Shown piece after piece: positions 40,001-48,197 of a stretch of 64,000 bases of DNA. A program made the position numbers and the translations under genes. Under the pieces are notes generated by a model, which saw only the letters and a list, made by a program, of their open reading frames with translations, did no database searches and had not been told where the DNA came from. Positions within the stretch are counted from its first letter, which is position 1; every line of letters begins with the position of its first letter. Source of the DNA: Runella defluvii (lineage in GTDB: Bacteria; Bacteroidota; Bacteroidia; Cytophagales; Spirosomataceae); contig NZ_JACIBY010000006.1 of assembly GCF_014195535.1 (NCBI RefSeq), positions 372,001-436,000 of the forward strand, read 5' to 3'.

Positions 40001-41691
40001 AAGCCCTCACTCACTCCCTTCGCGGCATTTTTTTGGGCCTGTTTGGCCACGCCGTCCTTATTCATTTCCACCACAACCGCCCCTCCCGTAGCTGGTAGTG
40101 ACAGTTCCTTTTCGGCATCTATGAGTGAATACCAGATGATTCGACCAAATACTTTGGCTGATTGCAAAGGCCCTGCCTTGGCTTTCTCAAAAACCGAAGC
40201 ATTATTATCCAATTGTTTGTCCAACGGTGCCTCCGTTTGCAAATCTGCAATTACTTCCAACAATTTGGGCTCAAAGCGCGCTTCGCCTTCCAATTCACTG
40301 CTTACAGCTATGATAAACGATTTAAGCGTGGCCCCTTCTTCTGTTTTTGCTTTGCCGCTGATAGCTTTTAACTCCACTTTATTGTTTTGCTGAAAAGATT
40401 TCACCACCACATTTTCAAGCACAACCGGTACACTTGTTTTATCGTTGATATAAAGCTTAGCTTTCTTATTGATAGGTTTAAGTACATCTTTAGGAGTAAG
40501 ACTGACGGCGACCCTGAACCCCGCCATTTCGAAGCCGTTCATACTGACATTTTTAGCGGACTCTTTGGCAACCTCGACTATGGTCGGCGTATCATTTTTC
40601 GGAGTTGTATCTTCTCCGTACGTAAAATAGCAAACGGGGCTTTTTCCTTCGTTCAGAAAATTGATTTTTCGCGAAGCGTCAAACGCCTGAACGCGCACGG
40701 CATACCGTTTGCCCACCTTCAAGGCAGGCTGGTTGGGACCGTATAAAAATGAGTTTACCCGAATGTTTTTCACCTCTACGCCCGATGGCGGCAGCACTAC
40801 GGCATCAATAAAAACGTTGGGGTCGTATCCCAATAGAGCATTGGATGTATTTACTTTAATTTCTGTTGTTTCAATTTTGGTAGGTTTAGAGGTAGGCTTT
40901 TTATCCTGACCGCTGTTCGGGAAACCGCTGATTACGTTGGATTGATTGTTCAGGACATTTTCGGCTACTGGCTGAACATCGGGTAATTCAATCACTCTCA
41001 GCGTATAACTCACCTGCGCGGGCGATACGCCCACGGGTGGCGTCCACGAAAAAATGACATTTTGTGGCGTATTGGCAGCGACTTTACTGTCACAAATGGG
41101 ATTAATGAGCATCGGAGGTTCCACGCTTCTGAGGGTAAACAACCCGCTACATCCCAACGGAAAATCGGCCGACAGAGGACGGCTGCTTCGGTTGTCGAAG
41201 GCTTGAATACACAACTGATAATTGCCTTCTGGCAGGGGCATTCCACGGTAAAGTTGGGCTTTGTCCACGCCTTGGACCTCAATTTGCCCCAAATCAAATA
41301 ACCCTTCCAAATCCGAACGCGTCAGTAGCTTGTTTTCTAAGGGAGCCAACCGCAGCGGCACCAACGGACGGAAGTTTTGTGGCGTGGCAATCCGCACGCC
41401 ATTGTCGCCCGTAATCGTTCCCAAAAAGCGAACTTCCAACGCCGCCGAAGTCGTATTCCGCACAAAGATTTGGACTTGATTACCTCGGCCTGGGTAGTCC
41501 TGCAAATAGGCGCTGTAGGGCGGCAATACGTTGACCGTTACCTGCACTTGCTGCCCCCAACCCCCAATGGGCGCTAAAAAAGCACCACAAATCAACCCTA
41601 TTATCAAAATAAACGGGTTTAAAATTCGCTGCGGATGCCCAACTCCTCCCCTACTGGGAGAGGTTGAGAGGGGGTTAAAACGAGATTCCAT
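37084..41691 (-). CDS. Very large secreted protein of unknown function (about 1535 aa)
   Basis: A signal-type hydrophobic stretch (FILIIGLICGAFLAPIGGWG/QQ) precedes the mature start QVQVTVNVLPPYSAYLQDY. The first 350 residues contain Ig/FN3-like beta modules (VIFSWTPP, QLCIQAFD). The long middle is rich in beta strands and aspartate/glycine turns and has a Ser/Thr-rich segment near residues 690-730. The C-terminus is cysteine-containing and partly helical (KALGVAAECVSDPLDCAEDIGG). No enzyme motif was recognised. Such proteins occur in Bacteroidota next to FN3 proteins and outer-membrane barrels, as here. The start is uncertain: ATG 41691 or 41715, both upstream of a small repeat element that reads NPLSTSPSRGG in frame. 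Confidence 0.8.
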   Translation of the reverse strand: MESRFNPLSTSPSRGGVGHPQRILNPFILIIGLICGAFLAPIGGWGQQVQVTVNVLPPYSAYLQDYPGRGNQVQIFVRNTTSAALEVRFLGTITGDNGVRIATPQNFRPLVPLRLAPLENKLLTRSDLEGLFDLGQIEVQGVDKAQLYRGMPLPEGNYQLCIQAFDNRSSRPLSADFPLGCSGLFTLRSVEPPMLINPICDSKVAANTPQNVIFSWTPPVGVSPAQVSYTLRVIELPDVQPVAENVLNNQSNVISGFPNSGQDKKPTSKPTKIETTEIKVNTSNALLGYDPNVFIDAVVLPPSGVEVKNIRVNSFLYGPNQPALKVGKRYAVRVQAFDASRKINFLNEGKSPVCYFTYGEDTTPKNDTPTIVEVAKESAKNVSMNGFEMAGFRVAVSLTPKDVLKPINKKAKLYINDKTSVPVVLENVVVKSFQQNNKVELKAISGKAKTEEGATLKSFIIAVSSELEGEARFEPKLLEVIADLQTEAPLDKQLDNNASVFEKAKAGPLQSAKVFGRIIWYSLIDAEKELSLPATGGAVVVEMNKDGVAKQAQKNAAKGVSEGLAKNPNLTQTTTSETLTEAKFTPGPQKLTTKNEWFALEVHNDKFLLKGTAALAKDYQFKLSMPTDYELKLSGVLSLGVNDISQVTGELSGIVMIPHLKSNALIPKSSSGSPSTTASKPNTNVGAGVGTKPISKNGIGTDANTSKALEDPLLFSTVGLMIPFTNKTSLAFDAKIDETTITLNKDASVKLSFDYAVVSLGPVKPAQDLKINTPYGLSMPYAKVDFTAGDKSVYTFSVGSAYDNGVLWVKAEETSFSKKGLYEGFQAKFTKARLDVFEGKLFEAVVYGDVFVPFINQKCKLNLFADKNGFQYASVSKFAKQKFMLYGKTQTDKAEIEMYDAYFNKGAVAITGSSLNFYNAEDEDRNIYLKDMPMPPLYIWPDGRVSNLENTTNYTPLDNQVTGKYNGFKYKVTQTALFSDTNPKKYHFFVFGDFVLADNLAGVGGKPIQKYTHLSYIDNTVVNDPFPDGPKYNVPDKPVDQTPVNPTKKAGGPAWDDDDTGSGLFYIASNTAAAEEPKIEFDLDNKCVAVGGFESLPISFGQVCFQYYRDDPTWGTGFGVSAKATLKQPASIGSVDARLKAGKRKQDDFTYWFAEFGVMNLNPAIDIFLDLEIYGFRGRVYYNMEHTAGSQSINDADYIPKKGGSLGLYAFTPIRTKDRTLFWGDVATELSIGNKTLKIEGNGRFISSTMDGENTRGSGKVTLDFDFKNKTILGQATLTNLDLGAGCVNGGATIYLSPQNFVLAVGGPSKTLNLKAFCGTFGDLSPHVDMYMALYAVSNDEIKKIPSIAWVPKGIGAVVYEKGTVFKFNTADYTDTDYGLTASAYQEATITATISPEFKIFAKVGAALTAAAFYKDYSFDLVNEALELQFMLPAPICVSIGKSICIGGIGGFVFTGKVSIPGGPAIFSGMCDGTYPAECNGLLNVLIKGLKKAGELLGDGAEAIGKALGVAAECVSDPLDCAEDIGGAIVDFFSW
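41641..41676. repeat. Small dispersed repeat element at a gene start
   Basis: CTCCTCCCCTACTGGGAGAGG and the following GAGGGGG form an imperfect palindrome at the junction of two genes. Read on the minus strand it encodes LSTSPSRGG, a translation typical of a short palindromic element found between genes in many Bacteroidota. It lies directly after the TAA of the upstream gene and inside the pre-sequence of the next. Confidence 0.55.
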
Positions 41692-43321
41692 AACCAAGTG
41701 AGCCTCTAAGTTCATTGAATTTTTGATCGGGTTGTCCCGTATTTGAGTTAAGGTATCCTAGTTGTAAACTCAAGCTCTGGCGCTTGCCAAGCTGATAGCT
41801 CGCGTTGGCCGAACCATTAATGACTTGACCGTTTTGTCCTAATTGTTGATTGAACAAATAGCTTCCGCTGGCCGATACGTTCAGTTTTTTATCCAATAAC
41901 GTGTGATTTACCCCCACCGTAGGCCCATAAAACCGAACCGTTTGATTTTGGGGCAAAAACGTCTGGGTATAGCTCGCGGTGGCATTGGCTCCAAAACCTG
42001 ATTCCAATTGCGTAAAGAAGTAGCTCAGGTTCACATTTTGGTTCTGGTTTTGGGTAAACTCGGCGGTATTTTGGTTCAAATCCGACAGTTGTTGGTGCGT
42101 GACCGTAAGCGTAAACAAGTGAGAGACAGACTCATTTTGAAGATTATAACGCAAGTTTCCCATCAGACTCAAGTTGTTTTGTGCCAACCGCAACGTGTCG
42201 ATGATGGGCCGCAACCCTGCTTGTTGGCTGATGCCATAATTTGAAAACTGTAGGTCGAGCCCAAAGGCAGTGGAGGGGTTGAACGACACCACCGCCGAAC
42301 CAACCGTACGGCCCGTCTGGGCGTTTTTGTTTTGGGCCAAATTATCTTTCTGAATCCCCAAACTTCCCATAATCCGCAGTTTGCTATTCATCAAATTGAA
42401 ACTTGGGGCTACGGTATAGCTCACAATATCGCTTTGGAAATAATACGCCCCCATCGTCTGGAAATTGGGATCAATGCGCTTGTATTGGAGTTTGAGGCCA
42501 AACACTTTGTTTTGGTAGCCCACGGCCGTTTGGAGGGCCGTCGTCAACTGCGTACTGAGCTGAGCAGGCATAAAAACGGTGAAAGCTTTAAGCAATGAGC
42601 CTTGTTCCAACGGAATCAACTGCGCGCGGGTATCGCGGGTGTAGGCGCTCCCCGCAGCGTCCAATTCAAACGACACTCTTTTTACGAGCGTAAACCGCGA
42701 CGTAAGCCCTATCACGGTGTTGCGGGCAGGTGCAATCGACTCGTTGGGGGTGATGGAATTTTGATCGTCTGCGGCATTGAGCAAATTCAAATCAACGTAA
42801 TTGGAAGCTGTCCCGTAGCCCAATTTTACGGCGTAGCCCGTCCGCTTAAACGAAGGCAGTGCTTGGTCGGGGTTGGCGAGGTCGGTCGAAATGGCTTTGT
42901 TGAATCGCCCATACACTGCTCCCAGACGTAGTTTTCCAGGATTTATCTCAAAACCGCCCCCTAAAAACGTGTGCCCCGCCAAGGTAAAGGGCGAAAATTG
43001 GACGTTGCGGTACCCCGCATGAACCATCGCCCATTTGTAGGTAGGACTTACGCCAAACTGATTGAAAGGTTGACGAAAGTTAGCTCCTTGGTTTCCTAAG
43101 ACCATCGAAAAGGGCAACGAGACACCCCCTGGCAAGGCCACATTGACCGAACCGCTCAGTCCGAAGGGTGTGGTTTGGTTGCGAGCGTCAATACCGCTGG
43201 CTTGGTAAAGTCCCGCGTAGGCATTTAACCCGCCCGACAACTTCACAGCCTGAGAGGAAGAGTTTTGAGCATAGATGGCATTGCTCAGGATAAAACACAA
43301 AAACAGTAGAAATCGGCGCAT
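41675..43321 (-). CDS. Outer-membrane beta-barrel-like protein
   Basis: 548 residues from ATG 43321, signal peptide MRRFLLFLCFILSNAIYAQ. The ATG at 43345 would fall inside the -7 box and was rejected. The mature part is a chain of amphipathic beta strands with alternating polar and hydrophobic residues, aromatic girdles and many Asn/Gln turns (YAGLYQASG, VHAGYRNVQFSP, LSLQLGYLN). It ends in a strand closing with F (GYGISF), typical of barrels assembled by BAM. Substrate or partner is unknown. It is the first gene of the surface operon and could anchor or export the large protein encoded next. Confidence 0.8.
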   Translation of the reverse strand: MRRFLLFLCFILSNAIYAQNSSSQAVKLSGGLNAYAGLYQASGIDARNQTTPFGLSGSVNVALPGGVSLPFSMVLGNQGANFRQPFNQFGVSPTYKWAMVHAGYRNVQFSPFTLAGHTFLGGGFEINPGKLRLGAVYGRFNKAISTDLANPDQALPSFKRTGYAVKLGYGTASNYVDLNLLNAADDQNSITPNESIAPARNTVIGLTSRFTLVKRVSFELDAAGSAYTRDTRAQLIPLEQGSLLKAFTVFMPAQLSTQLTTALQTAVGYQNKVFGLKLQYKRIDPNFQTMGAYYFQSDIVSYTVAPSFNLMNSKLRIMGSLGIQKDNLAQNKNAQTGRTVGSAVVSFNPSTAFGLDLQFSNYGISQQAGLRPIIDTLRLAQNNLSLMGNLRYNLQNESVSHLFTLTVTHQQLSDLNQNTAEFTQNQNQNVNLSYFFTQLESGFGANATASYTQTFLPQNQTVRFYGPTVGVNHTLLDKKLNVSASGSYLFNQQLGQNGQVINGSANASYQLGKRQSLSLQLGYLNSNTGQPDQKFNELRGSLGYGISF

Positions 43322-43342
43322 AGTTTTTGCTATTGGGTAGAA

Positions 43343-43373
43343 CAAAAATAGCCCATTTATATAGGTTCGTCAA
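43343..43373 (-). promoter_or_regulatory. Promoter of the surface-protein operon
   Basis: On the minus strand TTG (43371-43373) is followed after 20 bases by TATTTTTG (43343-43350), a full Bacteroidota sigma-70-type promoter. Transcription should start near 43336, 15 bases before the ATG at 43321. Confidence 0.75.
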
Positions 43374-43452
43374 TCGTATAAATATATGACCGTAGAACTA
43401 CTCGCGTATATTTAAAAAAGCATAAATACCTATTAGACAGACAATTAAAACA

Positions 43453-43494
43453 AAAACCTATTCTCTAAAAGTATATTTTTTGAGAATAGGTTTT
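43453..43494 (-). terminator. Terminator of the two-component operon
   Basis: AAAACCTATTCTC and GAGAATAGGTTTT form a perfect 13-base stem with a 16-base loop; on the minus strand it continues into TGTTTTAATTG. It separates the response-regulator gene from the surface operon. Confidence 0.75.
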
Positions 43495-43525
43495 GAGTAA
43501 ACGGTCGTAGGAATTGAGTTAACGG

Positions 43526-44164
43526 TCAGCGAGAAAGCTGAATGACATTTTCGCGAAGGGCTTTATTGATGGCTTCGCCTTTGGAATTGACCTGAAGTTT
43601 CTCGTAAATCCGCATAATGTGCGTCTGTACGGTACTGATACTAATCTGACAGTGGTGCGCAATGAGCTTATAACTATCGCCTTCAACCAAGCGATGCAGC
43701 ACTTCTATTTCTTTGGGAGTCAGGTCGTAGGTTATTTTTTGTTTGGGTTTTCGGAAAGCCCCCAACACTTTGAGCGCAATGCTCGGGCTCATGGCCGCAC
43801 CGCCTTGCAGTACTTCGTCAATGCTTTCAATGATTTTTTCGGCAGGAGTTTTCTTCAATAAATAGCCCACCGCCCCCGTTTCGATGGCCGCAAAGACGTT
43901 TTCGGTATCTTCGTAGGCCGTCAGCATCAGCACTTTGGGAGGAGAAGTCAACTGTTGCAACAAAGCCACGGCCTCGATGCCCGTTCGAGACGGCATTTCG
44001 ATGTCCATTAAAACCACTTCGGGCCTTTCAACCTGAACGGTTTCGAGCACCCGCGTAGCATCAGGATGCGAGCCTACCAGCTCAAGACCATCGCTCAGTT
44101 CAATGATGAGCGCGATGGTATGTCTAAACGAATCGTTGTCGTCGTAAATCGAAATACGTGGCAT
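43526..44164 (-). CDS. NarL/FixJ-family response regulator
   Basis: 212 residues. The receiver domain is complete: acidic pair DDND at 8-11, phosphoacceptor Asp54 (VVLMDIEMP), switch Thr in MLTAYED and Lys in YLLKKTP. The LuxR-type HTH lies at about 148-205 (LTPKEIEVLHRLVEG, STVQTHIMRIYEKL). It should be phosphorylated by one or both histidine kinases encoded just upstream in the operon (75-base gap) and act as a DNA-binding transcription factor. Targets are unknown; the nearby surface operon is a candidate by position only. Confidence 0.95.
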   Translation of the reverse strand: MPRISIYDDNDSFRHTIALIIELSDGLELVGSHPDATRVLETVQVERPEVVLMDIEMPSRTGIEAVALLQQLTSPPKVLMLTAYEDTENVFAAIETGAVGYLLKKTPAEKIIESIDEVLQGGAAMSPSIALKVLGAFRKPKQKITYDLTPKEIEVLHRLVEGDSYKLIAHHCQISISTVQTHIMRIYEKLQVNSKGEAINKALRENVIQLSR

Positions 44165-44239
44165 GGTAATTCTCGTTTATTAGGCAAAGGTAAAGGACGA
44201 TAGCCTCGTTGTAAATCGGATAAATATATGATTGACGGC

Positions 44240-46147
44240 TTAGTTCTTGAAGTTTAAACGTACTGCGCTCCCTTTTTGCAAAACCGATTCTAAGACCAAC
44301 GTCCCACCAATTTCCTCCGCCCGTTTTTTCATGTTTTTGAGCCCATTACGCGTATTGACCGCCTCAACATCGAAACCTACGCCATTATCAATTACTGCCA
44401 CATTCCATTCGTCATTCTGCCCTCTAAATTCGACATTTATCTGGCTCGCTTGCGCGTATTTGAACGCATTGTTTAACGCCTCTTTTACAATCAAATACAC
44501 ATTCTGACGCACTTGCAACGGCAAACTTAACGACTCCACTTGGGCATCCGTCACAAAATCTAACGTTATCTCCTTCGACTCCGCCAGCGGCTTGGCATAC
44601 TCCCGCAAACGCGTAAACAAATGCTGCATCGAGTCGTTGCGTGGATTGATTGTCCACACAATGTCATCCATCGACTCCAGCATTTGACGCGCATCTTCGC
44701 TAATTTTACCCACCATTTGCTCCGCTTTTTGCGGCTGATTGGCCGCCAGTTGCTTTTGCGTCAGGCCACTCAGCAGCGAGATACTACTCAAAGTACTCCC
44801 TATCTCGTCGTGCAAATCAGCCGCAATCTTATTCCGCAGCTGCAATGACTCCCGCAAACGACGGTATTTGGCGCGGTTGATGACAAAAACAATGCTCACC
44901 AACGCCAACAGCAACGCCAGCCCTCCACCGATGAGCCACAGGCGGTTTTGGAGTAGTTCTTGGTCTTTGATTTTAGACTCTTGTTGAAGCAGTCGAATTT
45001 GTTGCTCTTTGGTTTTTGTTTCGTACTTCGCAATTAGTTCTTGAAGCTGCTGTGCTGTTGCTACTTTTTCCGTAGAATCGCTAAGGTTTGTACTTTCGAG
45101 CAGGCTTTGATACGCTTTTTTAAATGACTGATTTTCTGCATATAGCGTTGACAAACCTCCTTGGTATTCGGCAATTCTTACGGCATCATTTTGTTTCTTG
45201 GCAAGCGCTAGAGCTTCTTTCAAATACGCTTCGGCCCGTTCGGGTTGGTCAATTTCACGGTAAACCAACGCTAAATTGGATTTGGCAACCGCCACCGAGG
45301 TAACTGCCTCTAGCTGCTCGGCCAGCTGCAACGACTGTTCCATGTAACGGATTGCCTCTTTGGGCTGTTTGAGTTGCTGGTACATCCTCCCAGTATTTGC
45401 CAAATAATCGGTTTGGCCGCGTAAAAATTCTGCTTTTTTGGCCAGCGAAAGGGCTAATTGAAAATACTTCAATGCCTCTTTAGGCTGAGAGAGATCATCA
45501 TAGATATTTCCCAACGAATTGTTGTGAATAGCTGCATTTTTCCAATTTTTTTGCTCATTGTCTATCACAATAGCTTTCTTGAGGTACGCAAGCGCCTCTT
45601 TCGGACGCTGAAGGGCTTTGAGCGCATCTCCAATGGCCGCATAAATACTTGCATACGGCTTGAGTTTGTATTTTTCTTGCATTTCAAGGCACTTGAATGA
45701 CATTTTCAACGCCTCATCGTAGTTGTTTAGGCTATTATGTAACGTAATAACATTGCTGTACGCTTCATACAGTATGCTCCCAGGAAGTTGAAAACGTGTA
45801 GCTTCTTCCACCGCTTTTTGAAAATAAGCCAACGCTTTGACATAATCGGTTTTATAATAGTACATCGTAGCTCGCACACGTGTGTTGGCGTACTTTCCTA
45901 AGAAGTAGTTATATTTTAGCGCTAACGGTTCCGCTATTTTTAGCACAGAATCCACTTTATCATATTCATCCGTTTCATTGAGAAGCTTATTGGCGTAGCG
46001 ATTGAGCGCCCATACGTAGTTGCTGTCTTTGGGGGCAGTTTTAAGATACATCACCAACGAATCACGTGTATTCGGGATTTGAGCTATCATCGTTTCCCCC
46101 AAAAAAACCATAAAAAAGAGGGGCATTAACACTTTGTTTCTGCGCAT
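44240..46147 (-). CDS. TPR-containing sensor histidine kinase 1
   Basis: 635 residues. Signal peptide to about residue 22. Six or more TPR repeats fill 60-370 (PKEALKYFQLALSLA, EAIRYMEQSLQLAEQL) and should lie in the periplasm. A coiled segment and one transmembrane helix (LWLIGGGLALLLALVSIVFV, about 400-420) follow, then a HisKA_3 dimerisation domain with His446 in LHDEIGSTLSSIS and an HATPase_c domain (NNAFKYA, DNGVGFD, GLKNMKKRA). This is the NarX-like architecture that pairs with NarL-type regulators. The second half is almost identical to that of the neighbouring kinase. TPRs may sense a periplasmic protein or peptide. Confidence 0.94.
   Translation of the reverse strand: MRRNKVLMPLFFMVFLGETMIAQIPNTRDSLVMYLKTAPKDSNYVWALNRYANKLLNETDEYDKVDSVLKIAEPLALKYNYFLGKYANTRVRATMYYYKTDYVKALAYFQKAVEEATRFQLPGSILYEAYSNVITLHNSLNNYDEALKMSFKCLEMQEKYKLKPYASIYAAIGDALKALQRPKEALAYLKKAIVIDNEQKNWKNAAIHNNSLGNIYDDLSQPKEALKYFQLALSLAKKAEFLRGQTDYLANTGRMYQQLKQPKEAIRYMEQSLQLAEQLEAVTSVAVAKSNLALVYREIDQPERAEAYLKEALALAKKQNDAVRIAEYQGGLSTLYAENQSFKKAYQSLLESTNLSDSTEKVATAQQLQELIAKYETKTKEQQIRLLQQESKIKDQELLQNRLWLIGGGLALLLALVSIVFVINRAKYRRLRESLQLRNKIAADLHDEIGSTLSSISLLSGLTQKQLAANQPQKAEQMVGKISEDARQMLESMDDIVWTINPRNDSMQHLFTRLREYAKPLAESKEITLDFVTDAQVESLSLPLQVRQNVYLIVKEALNNAFKYAQASQINVEFRGQNDEWNVAVIDNGVGFDVEAVNTRNGLKNMKKRAEEIGGTLVLESVLQKGSAVRLNFKN
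44297..44949 (-). repeat. Near-identical kinase segment, copy 1
   Basis: About 653 bases encoding residues 400-617 match 46219-46871 with only scattered single-base differences and two amino-acid changes seen (V/A and G/R). Outside these limits the two genes diverge abruptly. Confidence 0.88.
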
Positions 46148-46161
46148 AACCGAAGGGTGAG

Positions 46162-48069
46162 TTATAGGTTAAATTGCAATTTTACTTCTGATTTTTGTCC
46201 TTCTTGGCTCATGATGAGCAACGTCCCACCAATTTCCTCCGCCCGTTTTTTCATATTTTTGAGCCCATTACGCGTATTGACCGCCTCAACATCGAAACCT
46301 ACTCCATTATCAATTACTGCCACATTCCATTCGTCATTCTGCCTTCTAAATTCGACATTTATCTGGCTCGCTTGCGCGTATTTGAACGCGTTGTTTAACG
46401 CCTCTTTTACAATCAAATACACATTCTGACGTACTTGCAACGGCAAACTCAACGACTCCACTTGGGCATCCGTCGCAAAATCCAACGTTATCTCCTTCGA
46501 CTCTGCCAGCGGCTTGGCATACTCCCGCAAACGCGTAAACAAATGCTGCATCGAGTCGTTGCGTGGATTGATTGTCCACACAATGTCATCCATCGACTCC
46601 AGCATTTGACGCGCATCTTCGCTAATTTTACCCACCATTTGCTCCGCTTTTTGAGGCTGATTGGCCGCCAGTTGCTTTTGCGTTAGGCCACTCAGCAGCG
46701 AGATACTACTCAAAGTACTCCCTATCTCGTCGTGCAAATCAGCCGCAATCTTGTTGCGTAACTGCAATGACTCCCGCAAACGACGGTATTTGGCGCGATT
46801 AATAACAAAAACAATACTCACCAACGCCAACAGCAACGCCAGCCCTCCACCGATGAGCCATAGGCGGTTTTGCTGCGACTGAAGCTCCGATTCCTTTTGC
46901 AATAGCTTGATTTGTTGTTCTTTTCGCTCGGTTTCAAACTTCATGCTCAACTCATCCATGCGGGCTTTTTGTTGTTGCGAAAACAGCGAGTCACTCAGTT
47001 TTTGAGCTACTTGTTGATTTTCGTACGCCTGTTTGTAATCTCCTTTTTCCACAAACATTTCCCTCAGGGCTTGGTAGATATAGCCTTGGTATTCGAGCGA
47101 GCCAATTTCTTTAAAAATCGACAACGCGTCTTTCAGATACATTTCTGCTTTCTCGAACTGTTTTTGAGATTGGTAGTACTGGCCTAAATTCCCGTAAATA
47201 GCCCCAAGCTGATGCGTAAGATGAAGTTTTTTAGCACTTTCCTCCCCTTTTTTTAAAGCCGCCAAATCTTCTTTTGGTTTGTTTAAATCCCTGTACACCG
47301 ACGATAAATTGATGGCAATATCCACCATAATCGCTTCATAATTAGCTTGCTGCGCATAACTGTCGGCTTTTTGAAGGTAAGACAAGGCCCGTTGGTATTC
47401 TTTTTGTTCGGCCAGCAACGACCCAATTCGGTTGTTGGTAACGGCCAATCCACGGTAATTCTTTTCCTTTGTTTTGATTTCCAAACTCTGCTGAAAGTAT
47501 TTCAGAGCCACCTCATTTTTACCTTGAAGGTGGTAGATTGCCGCCGCAATATCGTAGGGAGAACTTCCTGACAATTTGGGTAAGCGCTCTCGTTCAAAAA
47601 TCTTGATAGATTCCAACACGTACTTCAACCCCTCTTCGTTGTTCCCCATTAAATGAAGAATCATGCCTACGTTCGTCAAAGCGCGTTGTTGTGACGAAGC
47701 CCCCAATGAAGACGATTTGGTCAACTGCAACGTTTTTTTGTAAAAGTCCAACGCTTCGCTGTATTTTCCTTGCACGTACGCACTCCGCCCTCGCAAATCG
47801 TACGAATCAAACGCTCCTTTTTTGTTTTTGAGTTGTTGCGCCAACGTCAGCAGTACTTTCGCCAGCGAGTCTGCTGCCTTGTACTCAGACGCATCCACTT
47901 TCTTCCAGGCATAGTCCGCAAGTGCTTGCAGGTAGAGTGTATCTTTGGGCGAAGTGGTTAAAAATTGAACCAACGAGTCAGCGGATTGGGGTACAGTACG
48001 TTTTTGGGCAACCGCCACTGCACCTAAAAGTATTCCAAAAAAACCTACCAATAAGCAGCTTTTTTTCAT
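46162..48069 (-). CDS. TPR-containing sensor histidine kinase 2
   Basis: 635 residues, same length and layout as its downstream neighbour: signal peptide to about residue 22, TPR repeats over 60-360 (EVALKYFQQSLEI, EKAEMYLKDALSIFKE), a transmembrane helix at about 400-420, HisKA_3 with His446 and HATPase_c. The TPR half is strongly diverged from the other kinase, while the transmembrane and catalytic half is nearly identical. The two kinases should therefore read different signals and drive the same regulator. It is the first gene of the operon; 14 bases separate it from the next. Confidence 0.94.
   Translation of the reverse strand: MKKSCLLVGFFGILLGAVAVAQKRTVPQSADSLVQFLTTSPKDTLYLQALADYAWKKVDASEYKAADSLAKVLLTLAQQLKNKKGAFDSYDLRGRSAYVQGKYSEALDFYKKTLQLTKSSSLGASSQQRALTNVGMILHLMGNNEEGLKYVLESIKIFERERLPKLSGSSPYDIAAAIYHLQGKNEVALKYFQQSLEIKTKEKNYRGLAVTNNRIGSLLAEQKEYQRALSYLQKADSYAQQANYEAIMVDIAINLSSVYRDLNKPKEDLAALKKGEESAKKLHLTHQLGAIYGNLGQYYQSQKQFEKAEMYLKDALSIFKEIGSLEYQGYIYQALREMFVEKGDYKQAYENQQVAQKLSDSLFSQQQKARMDELSMKFETERKEQQIKLLQKESELQSQQNRLWLIGGGLALLLALVSIVFVINRAKYRRLRESLQLRNKIAADLHDEIGSTLSSISLLSGLTQKQLAANQPQKAEQMVGKISEDARQMLESMDDIVWTINPRNDSMQHLFTRLREYAKPLAESKEITLDFATDAQVESLSLPLQVRQNVYLIVKEALNNAFKYAQASQINVEFRRQNDEWNVAVIDNGVGFDVEAVNTRNGLKNMKKRAEEIGGTLLIMSQEGQKSEVKLQFNL
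46219..46871 (-). repeat. Near-identical kinase segment, copy 2
   Basis: Direct repeat of 44297-44949 at an exact offset of 1922 bases, including most synonymous positions. Its sharp ends at both sides suggest gene conversion rather than a simple recent duplication of the whole gene. Confidence 0.88.
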
Positions 48070-48197
48070 TTAAAAGTAGGGTTAAGAATTTACGTTTAAG
48101 GTACTATTATTTTGGAAAAGAAACTACAAATTGACTTTGGAAAGCGCTTTTTGCTATTTTTACCTAGTTTTATTCCCCCTCCACTGACCAACAGCGT

